Notes: generated by a model not told the origin, from the letters alone. Positions 43,515 to 52,010 are shown, counted from the stretch's first letter. The stretch: 52,064 bases of DNA from an uncultured bacterium (GCA_947651225.1 CANSYK010000019.1:1-52064), one strand, 5' to 3'. Program-made: numbers and translations.

Positions 43515-44951
43515 TTAATTTTCTGTTTTATCTGGAAGTTCATCCCTTTGCATCAAAAGTTTTGCCTCACCACTTCCGCGCATTTCAATCACCGTAGCAC
43601 CTTTTTTCTCAATATAATCTTTTGTAATTGTCACCCTGCCAATCAAGTCATCTTTTGGTATTTCGTACATAATATCCAGCATAAATTCTTCAATAATCGC
43701 ACGCAAAGCCCTTGCGCCGGTTTTCTTTTCCACTGCCTTTTTTGCAATCGCACTGATTGCTTCCTCATCAAAACGCAAATCTACTTCATCCAACGCCAAT
43801 AGTTTTTGGTATTGCTTTGTAATTGCATTTTTCGGCTGTGTCAGCACTTTTGCCAACATTTCCTCGGTCATTGCCTGCAGAGAAAAAACTACTGGCAGAC
43901 GCCCTAAAAATTCTGGAATCATTCCAAATTCCCTCAAATCTTCTGTTGTTACTTTTTGAAGGATATTTTCATCCTTGTCAAATTCATCATGAAGCTGCCC
44001 GGTAAAACCAATGGAAGAGCTTCTTGTCAGACGGTTCTTTATCACTTTTTCTAACTCTGGGAAGGCACCACCGCAGACAAAGAGAATATTTCTTGTATTT
44101 ACTGTTGCCATCGGTACCATCGCATTTTTACTGGTGGCTCCTACTGGCACCTCCACATCGCTGCCCTCTAAAAGTTTTAACATTCCCTGTTGCACAGATT
44201 CTCCACTGACATCTCTACTATTCGTATTCCTTTTCTTTGCAATTTTATCAATCTCATCAATAAAAATGATACCATGCTCCGCTTTTTCCACATCATTGTC
44301 CGCCGCTGCCAGAAGTTTTGACAATACACTTTCCACATCATCCCCAATGTAACCTGCTTCTGTCAGAGAAGTCGCATCTGTAATCGCAAGCGGCACCTGT
44401 AAGATTTTAGCAAGCGTTCTAACAAGATATGTCTTACCAGAACCAGTCGGCCCAATCATTAACATATTAGACTTTTCAATCTCAATATCGTCCTCTTCCC
44501 CTGTATCCGTCAACACACGCTTATAATGATTGTAAACGGCAACCGACATAACCTTTTTCGCAAATTCCTGTCCGACTACATATTCGTCCAGTGTGCCTTT
44601 AATTACATGCGGCGCAGGTAAATGTTTAATATCAAAAATGCCCTCTGGCTGTTTGTTTTTCGCTGCCTTCTTTTCTTCTTTTTTCTTTTTCAGTTTTTGA
44701 TTCTTTGGCACTTCCGCATGCTGTGGCGGCTGCCCCATCGTAAACATATCCATATATGGCATTCCCGCAAATGGGCCGCCCATTTTTTCCATAGAATCGA
44801 ATGTTTTTTGCATGCAATCCTTGCAAATACATATATTATTCGGTATATGAATCATTTTTCCAGCAACTCTTTCTGACCTTCTGCAAATATAGCAGACATC
44901 TTCATATTCCGATCCATTATTCTTGTTATTATTTTTGTTCTCTTCCGACAT
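43515..44951 (-). CDS. clpX: ClpX-like AAA+ unfoldase
   Basis: 478 residues from ATG at 44951 with GAGGTGG upstream. The N-terminal C4 zinc finger (CYICRRSERVAG, CICKDC) is followed by a Lys-rich low-complexity linker (QKLKKKKEEKKAAKNKQ, near 80-100) not usual in ClpX. The AAA+ core then has Walker A GPTGSGKTYLVRTLA, Walker B IIFIDEID, sensor and RSSSIGF-like loops, and a C-terminal domain. The pore-loop region reads EAGYIGDDVES. It unfolds substrates for ClpP; no clpP is adjacent. It is about 50 residues longer than standard ClpX, so it may be a second, specialised copy. Confidence 0.92.
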   Translation of the reverse strand: MSEENKNNNKNNGSEYEDVCYICRRSERVAGKMIHIPNNICICKDCMQKTFDSMEKMGGPFAGMPYMDMFTMGQPPQHAEVPKNQKLKKKKEEKKAAKNKQPEGIFDIKHLPAPHVIKGTLDEYVVGQEFAKKVMSVAVYNHYKRVLTDTGEEDDIEIEKSNMLMIGPTGSGKTYLVRTLAKILQVPLAITDATSLTEAGYIGDDVESVLSKLLAAADNDVEKAEHGIIFIDEIDKIAKKRNTNSRDVSGESVQQGMLKLLEGSDVEVPVGATSKNAMVPMATVNTRNILFVCGGAFPELEKVIKNRLTRSSSIGFTGQLHDEFDKDENILQKVTTEDLREFGMIPEFLGRLPVVFSLQAMTEEMLAKVLTQPKNAITKQYQKLLALDEVDLRFDEEAISAIAKKAVEKKTGARALRAIIEEFMLDIMYEIPKDDLIGRVTITKDYIEKKGATVIEMRGSGEAKLLMQRDELPDKTEN

Positions 44952-45141
44952 TATTCCACCTCATTCCTACACTGCCTCTTATTCCATACAGTGTATCTAT
45001 ATCTTCTTACTCTAACAGAAAATCCTTCATATGAAAAGTATTTGAAACAATTTTTATACTTTTTTTACTTCAATCGTTACTGTTCACTCCGTTACCAGTA
45101 ACCTAACAATAAGACTAATTGCAAGTTTTTTCAATTTTTTC

Positions 45142-45170
45142 TTGACGCTCCACATATGGTATGCTAAAAT
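45142..45170 (+). promoter_or_regulatory. Promoter of tRNA-Arg
   Basis: TTGACG and TAAAAT are 17 bases apart, ending 22 bases before the tRNA 5' end. Confidence 0.78.
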
Positions 45171-45192
45171 ACAATACAGTGTTTTGAAAATT

Positions 45193-45266
45193 GTCGCTAT
45201 AGCTCAGCTGGATAGAGCGACCGCCTCCTAAGCGGTAGGCCGGAGGTTCAAATCCTCTTAGCGACG
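45193..45266 (+). tRNA. tRNA-Arg (anticodon CCT)
   Basis: Acceptor GTCGCTA/TAGCGAC, anticodon loop CTCCTAA giving CCT (reads AGG), T loop GGTTCAAATCC, discriminator G, no encoded CCA. Its last 42 bases recur at 46779-46820. Confidence 0.96.
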
Positions 45267-45496
45267 TGCTAAAAAATACCGAGGATACTGGGATTCCAGA
45301 ATTCTCGGTATTTTACTATATCTGAGTTTGCTAATAAAAATAGTGTTTCTGCTAATTATCCGAAAAATTTTGTTGAAAATCTTGCTAATTGAAAAGGCGA
45401 GAGTTTCTTTTCTATTGAGAAGGAAAGATTATGGCTATCCCTTTAGAAAAATGTGTGATATACTGTAAAAGCAAATAATAAGCGCACATAAAACTT

Positions 45497-45612
45497 GGTA
45501 TTCCGATTTGGAATCTCAAGTTTAAGCATATACGAAGTAACAGAACTTGAAGTCGCAAATTGTGATTTCAAGTTACTCATAGTTTTGAGATTCCAATCTG
45601 GCATTTCAAAAT
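45497..45612. other. Nested inverted repeats upstream of the ORF6N gene
   Basis: An outer stem (GATTTGGAATCTCAA near 45510 with TTGAGATTCCAATC near 45590) encloses a near-perfect 31-base palindrome (45544-45574, arms AACTTGAA.. and ..TTCAAGTT). The inner palindrome is a variant of one inside the ORF6N coding sequence (45874-45906). It may fold as leader RNA or act as an operator. Confidence 0.65.
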
Positions 45613-45628
45613 AGAAAGAACGATAAAG

Positions 45629-46590
45629 ATGGCTGATACAGAACAAACAGCTCTGATAAAAGTAAATGATGATACTCAAGAAATAAGCATTGAATCAGCA
45701 GAGTCCGATATAAAAAGCATGATATATGTTATTCGTAACCAGCAGGTTATGATAGACAGTGATTTAGCGATGCTGTATCAAGTAGAAACGAGAGTATTAA
45801 ATCAGGCAGTAAAGCGTAACATTTCAAGATTTCCAGAAAGATTCCGATTCCAACTGACGAAAGAGGAATATGAAAACTTGAAATCACAATTTGTGATTTC
45901 AAGTTTGGAGGATGATAATGGATATGGCGGACGTAGGAAATTGCCATTTGTATTCACAGAACAAGGAATCGCAATGCTTTCTGCTGTTTTGCGTAGTGAT
46001 GTTGCTATCCGAGTAAGCATTAGAATTATGGACACTTTTGTGGAGATGCGGAAGTATATGGCAAATACATCTTTGCTGTATGAGCGGTTAAATGCAATGG
46101 AGATTCGCCAGATAAATTACCAAACGGAAACAGACGAGCGTTTTGAAAGAGTTTTTGAGTACATATCCGAACATGAGGAATCCAGTCAAAAGGTATTTTT
46201 TGACGGACAGATTTGCGATGCGTTCAGCCTGGTAGTAAGCCTAATTCAAAAAGCAAAGAAATCACTCTGATAGACGGATATGTAGATGTTGGGACATTGA
46301 ATCTGCTTTCAAAGAAAAAGCCTGATATTGCAGTAACTATTTATACACAGAAACAGCCGAAGCTAACGAAAGCCGATGTTAAGAATTTCAATGCACAGTA
46401 CCCGACATTGAAAATAAAATATACAAAAGTATTTCATGACAGGTTTTTGATTCTTGATGGAACGACAGCCTATCATGTAGGAGCGTCTTTGAAAGATGCA
46501 GGAAAAAAGTGTTTTGGAATCAATCTAATCCAAGATGCAGGCATCATCAAAGACATTCTGCAAAGGTTGGAACTGGAAACGGAGAAATAA
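45629..46590 (+). pseudogene. Frameshifted ORF6N / PLD-like phage-type protein
   Basis: The first frame (45629-46270) encodes an ORF6N domain (IRNQQVMIDSDLAMLYQVET, LPFVFTEQGIAMLSAVLRSD) as in phage antirepressor-like proteins. The continuation (ITLIDGYVDVGTLNLL ... HDRFLILDGTTAYHVGASLK, to 46590) is a PLD-like tail in the next frame. Near 46255 the text GCAAAGAAATCAC would be in frame if GAAA were present twice (GCAAAGAAAGAAATCAC), so loss of one four-base unit explains the shift. Inactivation or slipped-strand phase switching are both possible. A 33-base perfect palindrome lies at 45874-45906, coding for LKSQFVISS. Confidence 0.78.
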
Positions 46591-46601
46591 GAAGTTCTTT
46601 G

Positions 46602-46620
46602 AGGTCACAATTTGTGACCT
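46602..46620. repeat. Palindrome after the ORF6N gene
   Basis: AGGTCACAA-T-TTGTGACCT is a perfect palindrome sharing TCACAATTTGTGA with the one inside the gene. It is 12 bases past the stop. Confidence 0.7.
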
Positions 46621-46655
46621 TAGAAAAATGTAAACAGCTTAATAAAAGGAGCATC

Positions 46656-46740
46656 TAAAACGCCTTAAAATTAGCAGTCACAGGTCGGTACGAGATAACA
46701 TTCTGAATCCGGTAAAGCTAAGGAAATAAAGGGATTATAT
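46656..46740. repeat. Direct repeat, copy A (about 85 bp)
   Basis: CCTTAAAATTAGCAGTCACA, GAGATAACATT and AAGGAAATA recur in the same order at 48469-48553. The copies are imperfect. They bracket the Abi gene region and may mark ends or scars of another integration event. Confidence 0.65.
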
Positions 46741-46820
46741 AACACTAAGAGGGAGCTGTCTACTAGCAAATGGGGCTACTCCTAAGCGGTAGGCCGGAGG
46801 TTCAAATCCTCTTAGCGACG

Positions 46821-47257
46821 TTATAAGAAATGCCGAGAAGTATATAGCAGTGACTCATGGCAACGAAAGAGTGTGGAATAAATGGAAATAGGAAGAAGAA
46901 AGAGGATGAGGGATGACATATAAGTTGAAATTATGGGCGAAAGCAAAGAAAAAGAAGAACACAACGGCAATATTTTAGTCTGACCCTGACAGAACGGGTA
47001 GAATTGATTGATAAGAGGTGTCTACTGTAGATAAGAGATGCGGCAGTTATGGCACAGATCAGCTATGCTTTGCAAATATAGATCGGAACAATAAATGAGT
47101 ATAACTAAGAGGACAATCGGTCATTGTGATTGTCTGCTTTTTGATGTAAGCAAAAAGCAGAATCAGACGCATCCGATTCTCCCAAGTACGCTCCATAGAG
47201 ACGCACCGCTATTTACATTTATAGTATACAAGAAAGGAATAGAAAATGCAAGGACTT
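46821..47257. other. Gap with scattered non-coding remnants
   Basis: About 440 bases after the second att copy. I find no coding frame that I can support. The one clear structure is CTGCTTTTTG-ATGTAAG-CAAAAAGCAG (47134-47160), a perfect ten-base stem near the 3' end of the Abi gene that may end its transcript. Confidence 0.5.
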
Positions 47258-48283
47258 TCACAACTTAACAAAATTTTTTAATTTTGTGAGTTTGGCATTA
47301 TTATCCGTATGGATAATTTGATTGAAAATGCTTATTGGAACATTGCTACGTAATTTTTCTACAATTTCTTCAAATCCTGAAATAATTCGTTTCATTTCTG
47401 TTTTTGATACATGAAGAAGTTTCAGTTGACAAATTACCAAAATTAAATAGTCTGTGATAGTTCCAAAAGTTAATCCTTTTACTCCGGTTGCATTGGAAAT
47501 AGCATTCCCCACCTGTTTATCAATACTTCCAGTTCGGAAACGTGTATCAAAAATTACATCGTTATGTGCAATGGCATTTCGAAGGTCTTTCGTGGCATAA
47601 ATCAGACGTTGATGCATCATGGCATTTGAATCATCAGAATGTCGTATTCCAAGTTTTTCTGAAATATCTGATCTGCAATTTTGATTTAAGCATGAAACAA
47701 AATGACCAAACTCACCTAAACTAAGTAATTCAAAAGTCGCCCATATTGGTAGGTTAGCATCTTTACGAAAATAGTGATCTGCAATTTTATTTCCATTTCC
47801 ATAAGCATCTGTCTGAACCTTATAAATACGATTACGCAAATCTAACCGTTTTTTTAACTCTCGTTTGAATTTTTCTTCTGCCTTTTGACGGTCGTAGGTA
47901 TTTTTATATATTTTTCCTTTGGTGGAAAACATTTTATAATTATCCAACAACTGATTATAGATGTCGATAAAATTTTCAGAATTTATTGAAGCTACCAAAA
48001 TGTCCAGAACATAATTCTTGACAGCTGTTTCAATTAGCATTACGTTAGGATAATATAATGATCTTAATTGTGCATCAAAGCCATAGACAGCAACCAATTC
48101 TTCAAATTTAGTATAAAGGGCATGGTTTGAAGGGGAATTTATGTAACGATACCCTTTATATCCATGATAGTACCCTATATTCATAAGTTTGCGTTTTTGC
48201 GATGAACCTGAAATAGAAATTCCTTTTTTGTCTCGCAGATAATGCATTAAACCATCCGTGCTCTGGGGATGTGGGTCTGACAT
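47258..48283 (-). CDS. Abi-family (AbiF/AbiD-type) HEPN protein
   Basis: 341 residues from ATG at 48283 (MSDPHPQSTDGLMHYLRD), with GAGGTG upstream. The N-terminal KPPLTIEQQI-like block of Abi_2 is replaced by a similar DGLMHYL..KKGI segment, then YYHGYKGYRYIN, LRSLYYPNVMLIETAVKN and, near residue 235, RNAIAHND, the R-x4-H motif of HEPN ribonucleases. Abi_2 proteins abort phage infection by cleaving RNA. Some AbiF proteins work with a small structured RNA and are relatives of Cas13. The gene is isolated, minus strand, in tRNA-linked accessory DNA, which fits a defence role. Confidence 0.85.
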   Translation of the reverse strand: MSDPHPQSTDGLMHYLRDKKGISISGSSQKRKLMNIGYYHGYKGYRYINSPSNHALYTKFEELVAVYGFDAQLRSLYYPNVMLIETAVKNYVLDILVASINSENFIDIYNQLLDNYKMFSTKGKIYKNTYDRQKAEEKFKRELKKRLDLRNRIYKVQTDAYGNGNKIADHYFRKDANLPIWATFELLSLGEFGHFVSCLNQNCRSDISEKLGIRHSDDSNAMMHQRLIYATKDLRNAIAHNDVIFDTRFRTGSIDKQVGNAISNATGVKGLTFGTITDYLILVICQLKLLHVSKTEMKRIISGFEEIVEKLRSNVPISIFNQIIHTDNNAKLTKLKNFVKL

Positions 48284-48394
48284 ATTTATACACCTCGCCC
48301 GTTAGTGATAATCTTCGGTATATATCAAAAATTAATATTCGTCAAAGTTTTTGATTAAACTATTCTGGGATTCGTTGTGAAATGCAGATATTAA

Positions 48395-48463
48395 TCGGGA
48401 AAGGGTTCGCAGCATACCATTTCCCTAAATTCAAGCCCCTTGCTAATCGTTTGCTAAAAGGGG
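48395..48463 (-). other. Candidate structured RNA upstream of the Abi gene
   Basis: On the minus strand two hairpins follow each other: CCCCTTTTAGC ... GCAAGGGG (48463-48436) and GGGAAA ... TTTCCC (48425-48397). They lie 110-180 bases upstream of the Abi start, in a 337-base gap without a gene. A start or stop of this RNA cannot be set. That it pairs with the Abi protein is inference from AbiF systems. Confidence 0.35.
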
Positions 48464-48468
48464 AAATT

Positions 48469-48553
48469 TAAAACACCTTAAAATTAGCAGTCACAGGTAG
48501 ATATGAGATAACATTTTGATTCCATGACAAGCAAGGAAATACAGAGATTAGAT
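48469..48553. repeat. Direct repeat, copy B
   Basis: Imperfect second copy of 46656-46740, same orientation, sharing CCTTAAAATTAGCAGTCACA and GAGATAACATT. It ends about 17 bases before the promoter box of the response-regulator gene. Confidence 0.65.
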
Positions 48554-48569
48554 AATAAAAATAGTGTGA

Positions 48570-48590
48570 TTTCACATACATTCCATATTG
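48570..48590 (+). promoter_or_regulatory. Shared upstream box 1 (response regulator gene)
   Basis: Starts TTTCACATACATT, ends CATATTG; 20 of 21 bases equal the box at 50465-50485 upstream of the ABC permease. Probably the binding site of the regulator encoded next to it. Confidence 0.65.
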
Positions 48591-48620
48591 ATGTGCTATG
48601 CTTAAAAAGAGGTGATTTAT

Positions 48621-49286
48621 ATGGCTACATTACTTATTGTAGAGGATGATATAAAAACGAACGAAGCAATATGTGAGTATCTAAAATCAGCAGGGCATAA
48701 GCTAATATCAGCATATGATGGTGCTTCTGCATTACAATCTTTTGATGAATTCAATATAGACCTAATTGTGCTTGATATTATGCTCCCTAAAATATCAGGG
48801 ATTTCCGTTTTGCATGAAATAAGGCAAAAAAGCTCTGTTCCTATACTTATGCTAACAGCGATTGAAGATGAATATACACAAGTTACAAGTTTTGATGAAC
48901 AAGCAGATGACTATATCACAAAGCCCTTTTCTATGGTTTTATTGGGGCGGCGTATCACAGCTCTTTTAAGAAGAAGCGGAAAAGGGATAATGCCTAATAC
49001 AATGGCATTTGGTGATGTAATTGTGGATTTCTCTGGTTATTCCGCAAAAGATAGTAATGGAAAAATTGATATTACTCCAAAAGAAATTGATTTGCTAAAG
49101 CTGCTTGTGGAACATAAAGGACTGGTTCTTACTCGTACCCAAATACTTGATGATTTATGGGGCGACAGTTATCCTATTATTGACAGGACAATAGATACTT
49201 ACATTAAAAATTTGCGAAAGAAACTACGACTCGAATGTATAGTTACTGTTAAAGGTATTGGTTACAAATTTGAGGTGAATACATGA
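48621..49286 (+). CDS. OmpR-type response regulator
   Basis: 221 residues from ATG at 48621 (MATLLIVEDDIKTNEA), preceded by AGAGGTGAT; a GTG three codons earlier overlaps that site. The receiver has EDD, phospho-acceptor Asp in LIVLDIML, Thr in MLTAIED and Lys in ITKPF. The winged helix shows ITPKEIDLLKLLVEHKG and TIDTYIKNLRKKL. The kinase gene overlaps by four bases. With the permease gene after it, this has the layout of a peptide-antibiotic or stress sensing module. The repeated upstream box suggests it regulates both itself and the permease. Confidence 0.93.
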   Translation: MATLLIVEDDIKTNEAICEYLKSAGHKLISAYDGASALQSFDEFNIDLIVLDIMLPKISGISVLHEIRQKSSVPILMLTAIEDEYTQVTSFDEQADDYITKPFSMVLLGRRITALLRRSGKGIMPNTMAFGDVIVDFSGYSAKDSNGKIDITPKEIDLLKLLVEHKGLVLTRTQILDDLWGDSYPIIDRTIDTYIKNLRKKLRLECIVTVKGIGYKFEVNT

Positions 49287-50401
49287 AGAAAATAAAGATA
49301 TTTCCAAAGACTTTTATATATACCTTAGGATTGATGCTCTCTATCGTTGAAATTGCTCATTTATTGCTTTACTTGTTTATTCCACATGAGATTTTTAATA
49401 TTTCTATCAAATCGAATGAGTCATTATCATTAAGTTCAGGGTTTAATATAGCACCTTATGTTAGGCAGACAATCGTAGATGCTCTGCCAGTATCTCTTGT
49501 TTGCTGTATTATTATTTCCATAGTCTGCTCTTTCCTGTTTTCCAGAAAAATAACTGTTCCGATTAAGCACATCAATATAGTAACAAGACAAATGGCACAA
49601 ATGGAGAAAAATGCTGTCTGTAATATCAGCTCAAAAGATGAAATCGGTGCGTTGGCGGATAACATAAACCATTTGTACCAAAGCCTGCTGTCAGCAATTC
49701 ATAATCTTGAAGTGGAAAAACAAAATGTAAGCGAAAGTGAAAAATCAAAAGTTGATTTTTTGCGGGTTGCTTCACACGAATTAAAAACGCCTGTTACGGC
49801 CTTAAATGCTACTTTAGAAAATATGATACTCGGTGTTGGAAAATATAAAGACTATGATACTTACCTGTTAGAATGTAAAGAAATGACAGAACATCTTACT
49901 GATATGATACATGATATTCTTGAAACCTCACGGCTAAACATATCATCCGAAAAGGAAACAGCAGTACAAACTGATTTATCAGAAATGATTTCTGCCTTAT
50001 GTGAACCATATATGTTGATTGCAAAAGCAAAAGGCATTATATTTAGACTCGAATTATTTGAAAATTTTTCGGCAGTTTTGCCACAACATTTGTTTGAAAA
50101 AGCCATTTCCAATATTCTTGCCAATGCGGTAGCATATACAGAAACAGGCAAAACAATTTATATATATTTTGATGAAAAAAATCTTATTATAGAAAACGAA
50201 TGCCCGCCAATTCCTGATAAAATATTACAGCATTTATTTGAGCCATTTTATCGTCCAGATTTTGCCCGAAACCGTGATAATGGCGGAAACGGGCTTGGGC
50301 TTTACATTGTCGCAACCTTGTTTCATACAATGGGTATTTCATATTCATTTATTCCCATGAAACAGCCACAAGGAATGCGATTTATTATCAATTTAAAATA
50401 G
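49283..50401 (+). CDS. Sensor histidine kinase
   Basis: 372 residues. Two membrane helices (about 12-34 and 72-92) flank a short extracytoplasmic loop of about 37 residues. A HAMP region (RKITVPIKHINIVTRQM), the H-box RVASHELKTPVTAL near residue 165, N-box (ISNILANAVAYTE) and G-box (DNGGNGLGLYIVATLF) follow. It overlaps the regulator gene by four bases and is followed by a terminator, so the two form their own transcript. Confidence 0.93.
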   Translation: MKKIKIFPKTFIYTLGLMLSIVEIAHLLLYLFIPHEIFNISIKSNESLSLSSGFNIAPYVRQTIVDALPVSLVCCIIISIVCSFLFSRKITVPIKHINIVTRQMAQMEKNAVCNISSKDEIGALADNINHLYQSLLSAIHNLEVEKQNVSESEKSKVDFLRVASHELKTPVTALNATLENMILGVGKYKDYDTYLLECKEMTEHLTDMIHDILETSRLNISSEKETAVQTDLSEMISALCEPYMLIAKAKGIIFRLELFENFSAVLPQHLFEKAISNILANAVAYTETGKTIYIYFDEKNLIIENECPPIPDKILQHLFEPFYRPDFARNRDNGGNGLGLYIVATLFHTMGISYSFIPMKQPQGMRFIINLK

Positions 50402-50416
50402 CCTGTCACAGTGAAG

Positions 50417-50445
50417 AAGCTCTCCAACAATCGGGGAGCTTTTTT
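50417..50445 (+). terminator. Terminator after the two-component genes
   Basis: AAGCTCTCC and GGGGAGCTT form a stem around AACAATC and run into TTTTT. Confidence 0.88.
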
Positions 50446-50464
50446 AGTTAAAAAGCTCCCTGAA

Positions 50465-50485
50465 TTTCACATACATTTCATATTG
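50465..50485 (+). promoter_or_regulatory. Shared upstream box 2 (ABC permease gene)
   Basis: 20 of 21 bases match box 1 at 48570-48590. Immediately after it TTCCATATTGGG repeats the half-motif TTTCATATTGG, so two sites may lie in tandem. Weak -10 like TATGATAT is about 20 bases downstream. Confidence 0.62.
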
Positions 50486-50552
50486 GTTCCATATTGGGAG
50501 ATTATGATATAGCTGTTCACTAAAATTAACATCAGAAAACGGAGGTAATAAA

Positions 50553-52010
50553 ATGGGTACAATTAAACGAGCATTTTTATATGTCACAAGAAAAAAAGGA
50601 AAAAGTATATTGCTTTTTTTCGTCCTTCTTATTATGGCAACCTTTGTGCTGTCTGGACTTTCGATTGAAAAGGCAACACAGTTAGAACAGAAAAAGCTAC
50701 GGCAAACAATGGGAGGAATATTTGAACTATCGCCCGAATTTTCTGAAAAAAACCCATATTTTAAGTCAGCCAATGATGATGAGGGCTGTATGTCATTATA
50801 CACGGAACGTCCTTTAACACAGGAAATGATTGATTTAATCTTGAAAATGGACGGGATAAAAAGTTGTGATGCAGACACACAAAGCAATGTTCAGCCTAAT
50901 CTTGAAATATTTAAGGGAAATGTCCCATTAAAAGGCGAATTATACAATTCCGTATACGCAAGAACCGTTTATTCAAGTGAAACCAATGCTTTTTTTACAT
51001 CACAGAAAGTGCAGCTAATTGAGGGAAGGCATATTACGAACGCCGAAAAGCATTCAGCCATAATAAGTAAAGAATTAGCAGATAAAAACGGCTTGAAAAT
51101 AGGAGACAGTTTTTCGATAAAAGCGGATTATAAAGTAGAAATAAAGATTATCGGGGTTTATGAAATCCTTAAACCCGACTCTGCATTCGAAAATATCGCT
51201 ACTTACGCAAAAATAGAAAACCAGATTTTTGTTGATTATTATACGTTGCAAGAACTTTTTAGAGATACTCCTGTGGGCTTTATTTCGGCAAAATTTTCGG
51301 TCGATGACCCCGCAAACCTTGAAAAAATCGTTAAAGAAGTAAGGGAAAATTCTGAAATTGATTGGCAGGCATTTACACTTACTACCGACAATACAGAGTA
51401 CCAAGAAGCCGCTGCTCCATTTCAAAAGCTACAATCCTTGGTTACATCAATTATTTGGGTTATTGCATTGGTCAGCGGAATCATTCTTGCTTTAATACTT
51501 ACTATGTGGGGAAGAAGCCGTATCCATGAAACAGGAGTATTCCTTTCTTTTGGCATTGGAAAAGGTAAAATCGTTAGTCAATATCTGACAGAAATTTTGA
51601 TGATTGCCGTAATCGCTTTTTCTTTATCTTTCTTTGCGAGTAATGCAGTTGCAAATCAACTGGCAAACAAACTGATGGAAAGTCCGTCAAGTGATGAAAA
51701 TTTAAGCAATGATAAAGATGTGGTTTTGGACATTAAGGACGATTATGGTCTTGATTTGGACGATGTCCAAGTCACAATGAAGGATGATAGTGAGATTTCT
51801 ACATCACAAAATGAACAGGACATAACGCCGCCTGAAACAGATGTATCCGTTGATATTGCGGAAACGGAGCAAATCCACGTTTCAGTTGATATTTTCGATA
51901 TGCTGCAGTTATATCTGATTGGTATTGCAATCATTACGGTTTCTGTTATTGTCTCATCTGGTACGGTAATGCGTTTGAAGCCAAAAGAAATTTTATCAAA
52001 AATGAGTTAA
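50553..52010 (+). CDS. ABC transporter permease, MacB/FtsX-type
   Basis: 485 residues from ATG at 50553 (MGTIKRAFLYVTRKKGKS), preceded by CGGAGG. A first helix (about 18-35) is followed by a periplasmic-core-like extracellular domain (about 45-290), then three helices near 298-320, 345-365 and 450-472: the four-helix FtsX/MacB plan. Between helices three and four lies an acidic insert of about 80 residues (SNDKDVVLDIKDDYGLDLDD ... DITPPETDVS) where the family usually has a short loop. No ATPase precedes it; one may follow past 52064. Likely an exporter for, or resistance to, a peptide or hydrophobic compound, under control of the two-component pair upstream. Confidence 0.88.
   Translation: MGTIKRAFLYVTRKKGKSILLFFVLLIMATFVLSGLSIEKATQLEQKKLRQTMGGIFELSPEFSEKNPYFKSANDDEGCMSLYTERPLTQEMIDLILKMDGIKSCDADTQSNVQPNLEIFKGNVPLKGELYNSVYARTVYSSETNAFFTSQKVQLIEGRHITNAEKHSAIISKELADKNGLKIGDSFSIKADYKVEIKIIGVYEILKPDSAFENIATYAKIENQIFVDYYTLQELFRDTPVGFISAKFSVDDPANLEKIVKEVRENSEIDWQAFTLTTDNTEYQEAAAPFQKLQSLVTSIIWVIALVSGIILALILTMWGRSRIHETGVFLSFGIGKGKIVSQYLTEILMIAVIAFSLSFFASNAVANQLANKLMESPSSDENLSNDKDVVLDIKDDYGLDLDDVQVTMKDDSEISTSQNEQDITPPETDVSVDIAETEQIHVSVDIFDMLQLYLIGIAIITVSVIVSSGTVMRLKPKEILSKMS

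Larger units (their letters stand above)
45225..46820. mobile_element. tRNA-Arg-integrated remnant flanked by 42-bp direct repeats
   Basis: The 3' 42 bases of tRNA-Arg (45225-45266) are repeated exactly at 46779-46820. Such a duplication is the att scar left by tyrosine-recombinase integration at a tRNA 3' end. Between them lie only a frameshifted ORF6N gene and palindromic sequence. No integrase is present, so this is a remnant or a piece of a larger element whose integrase has been lost. Confidence 0.82.

Noticed and set aside
46240-46262. Programmed -1 frameshift in the ORF6N gene
   Set aside because: The A-run is in the wrong phase for tandem slippage (codons CAA AAA GCA); a four-base repeat loss explains the shift more simply.
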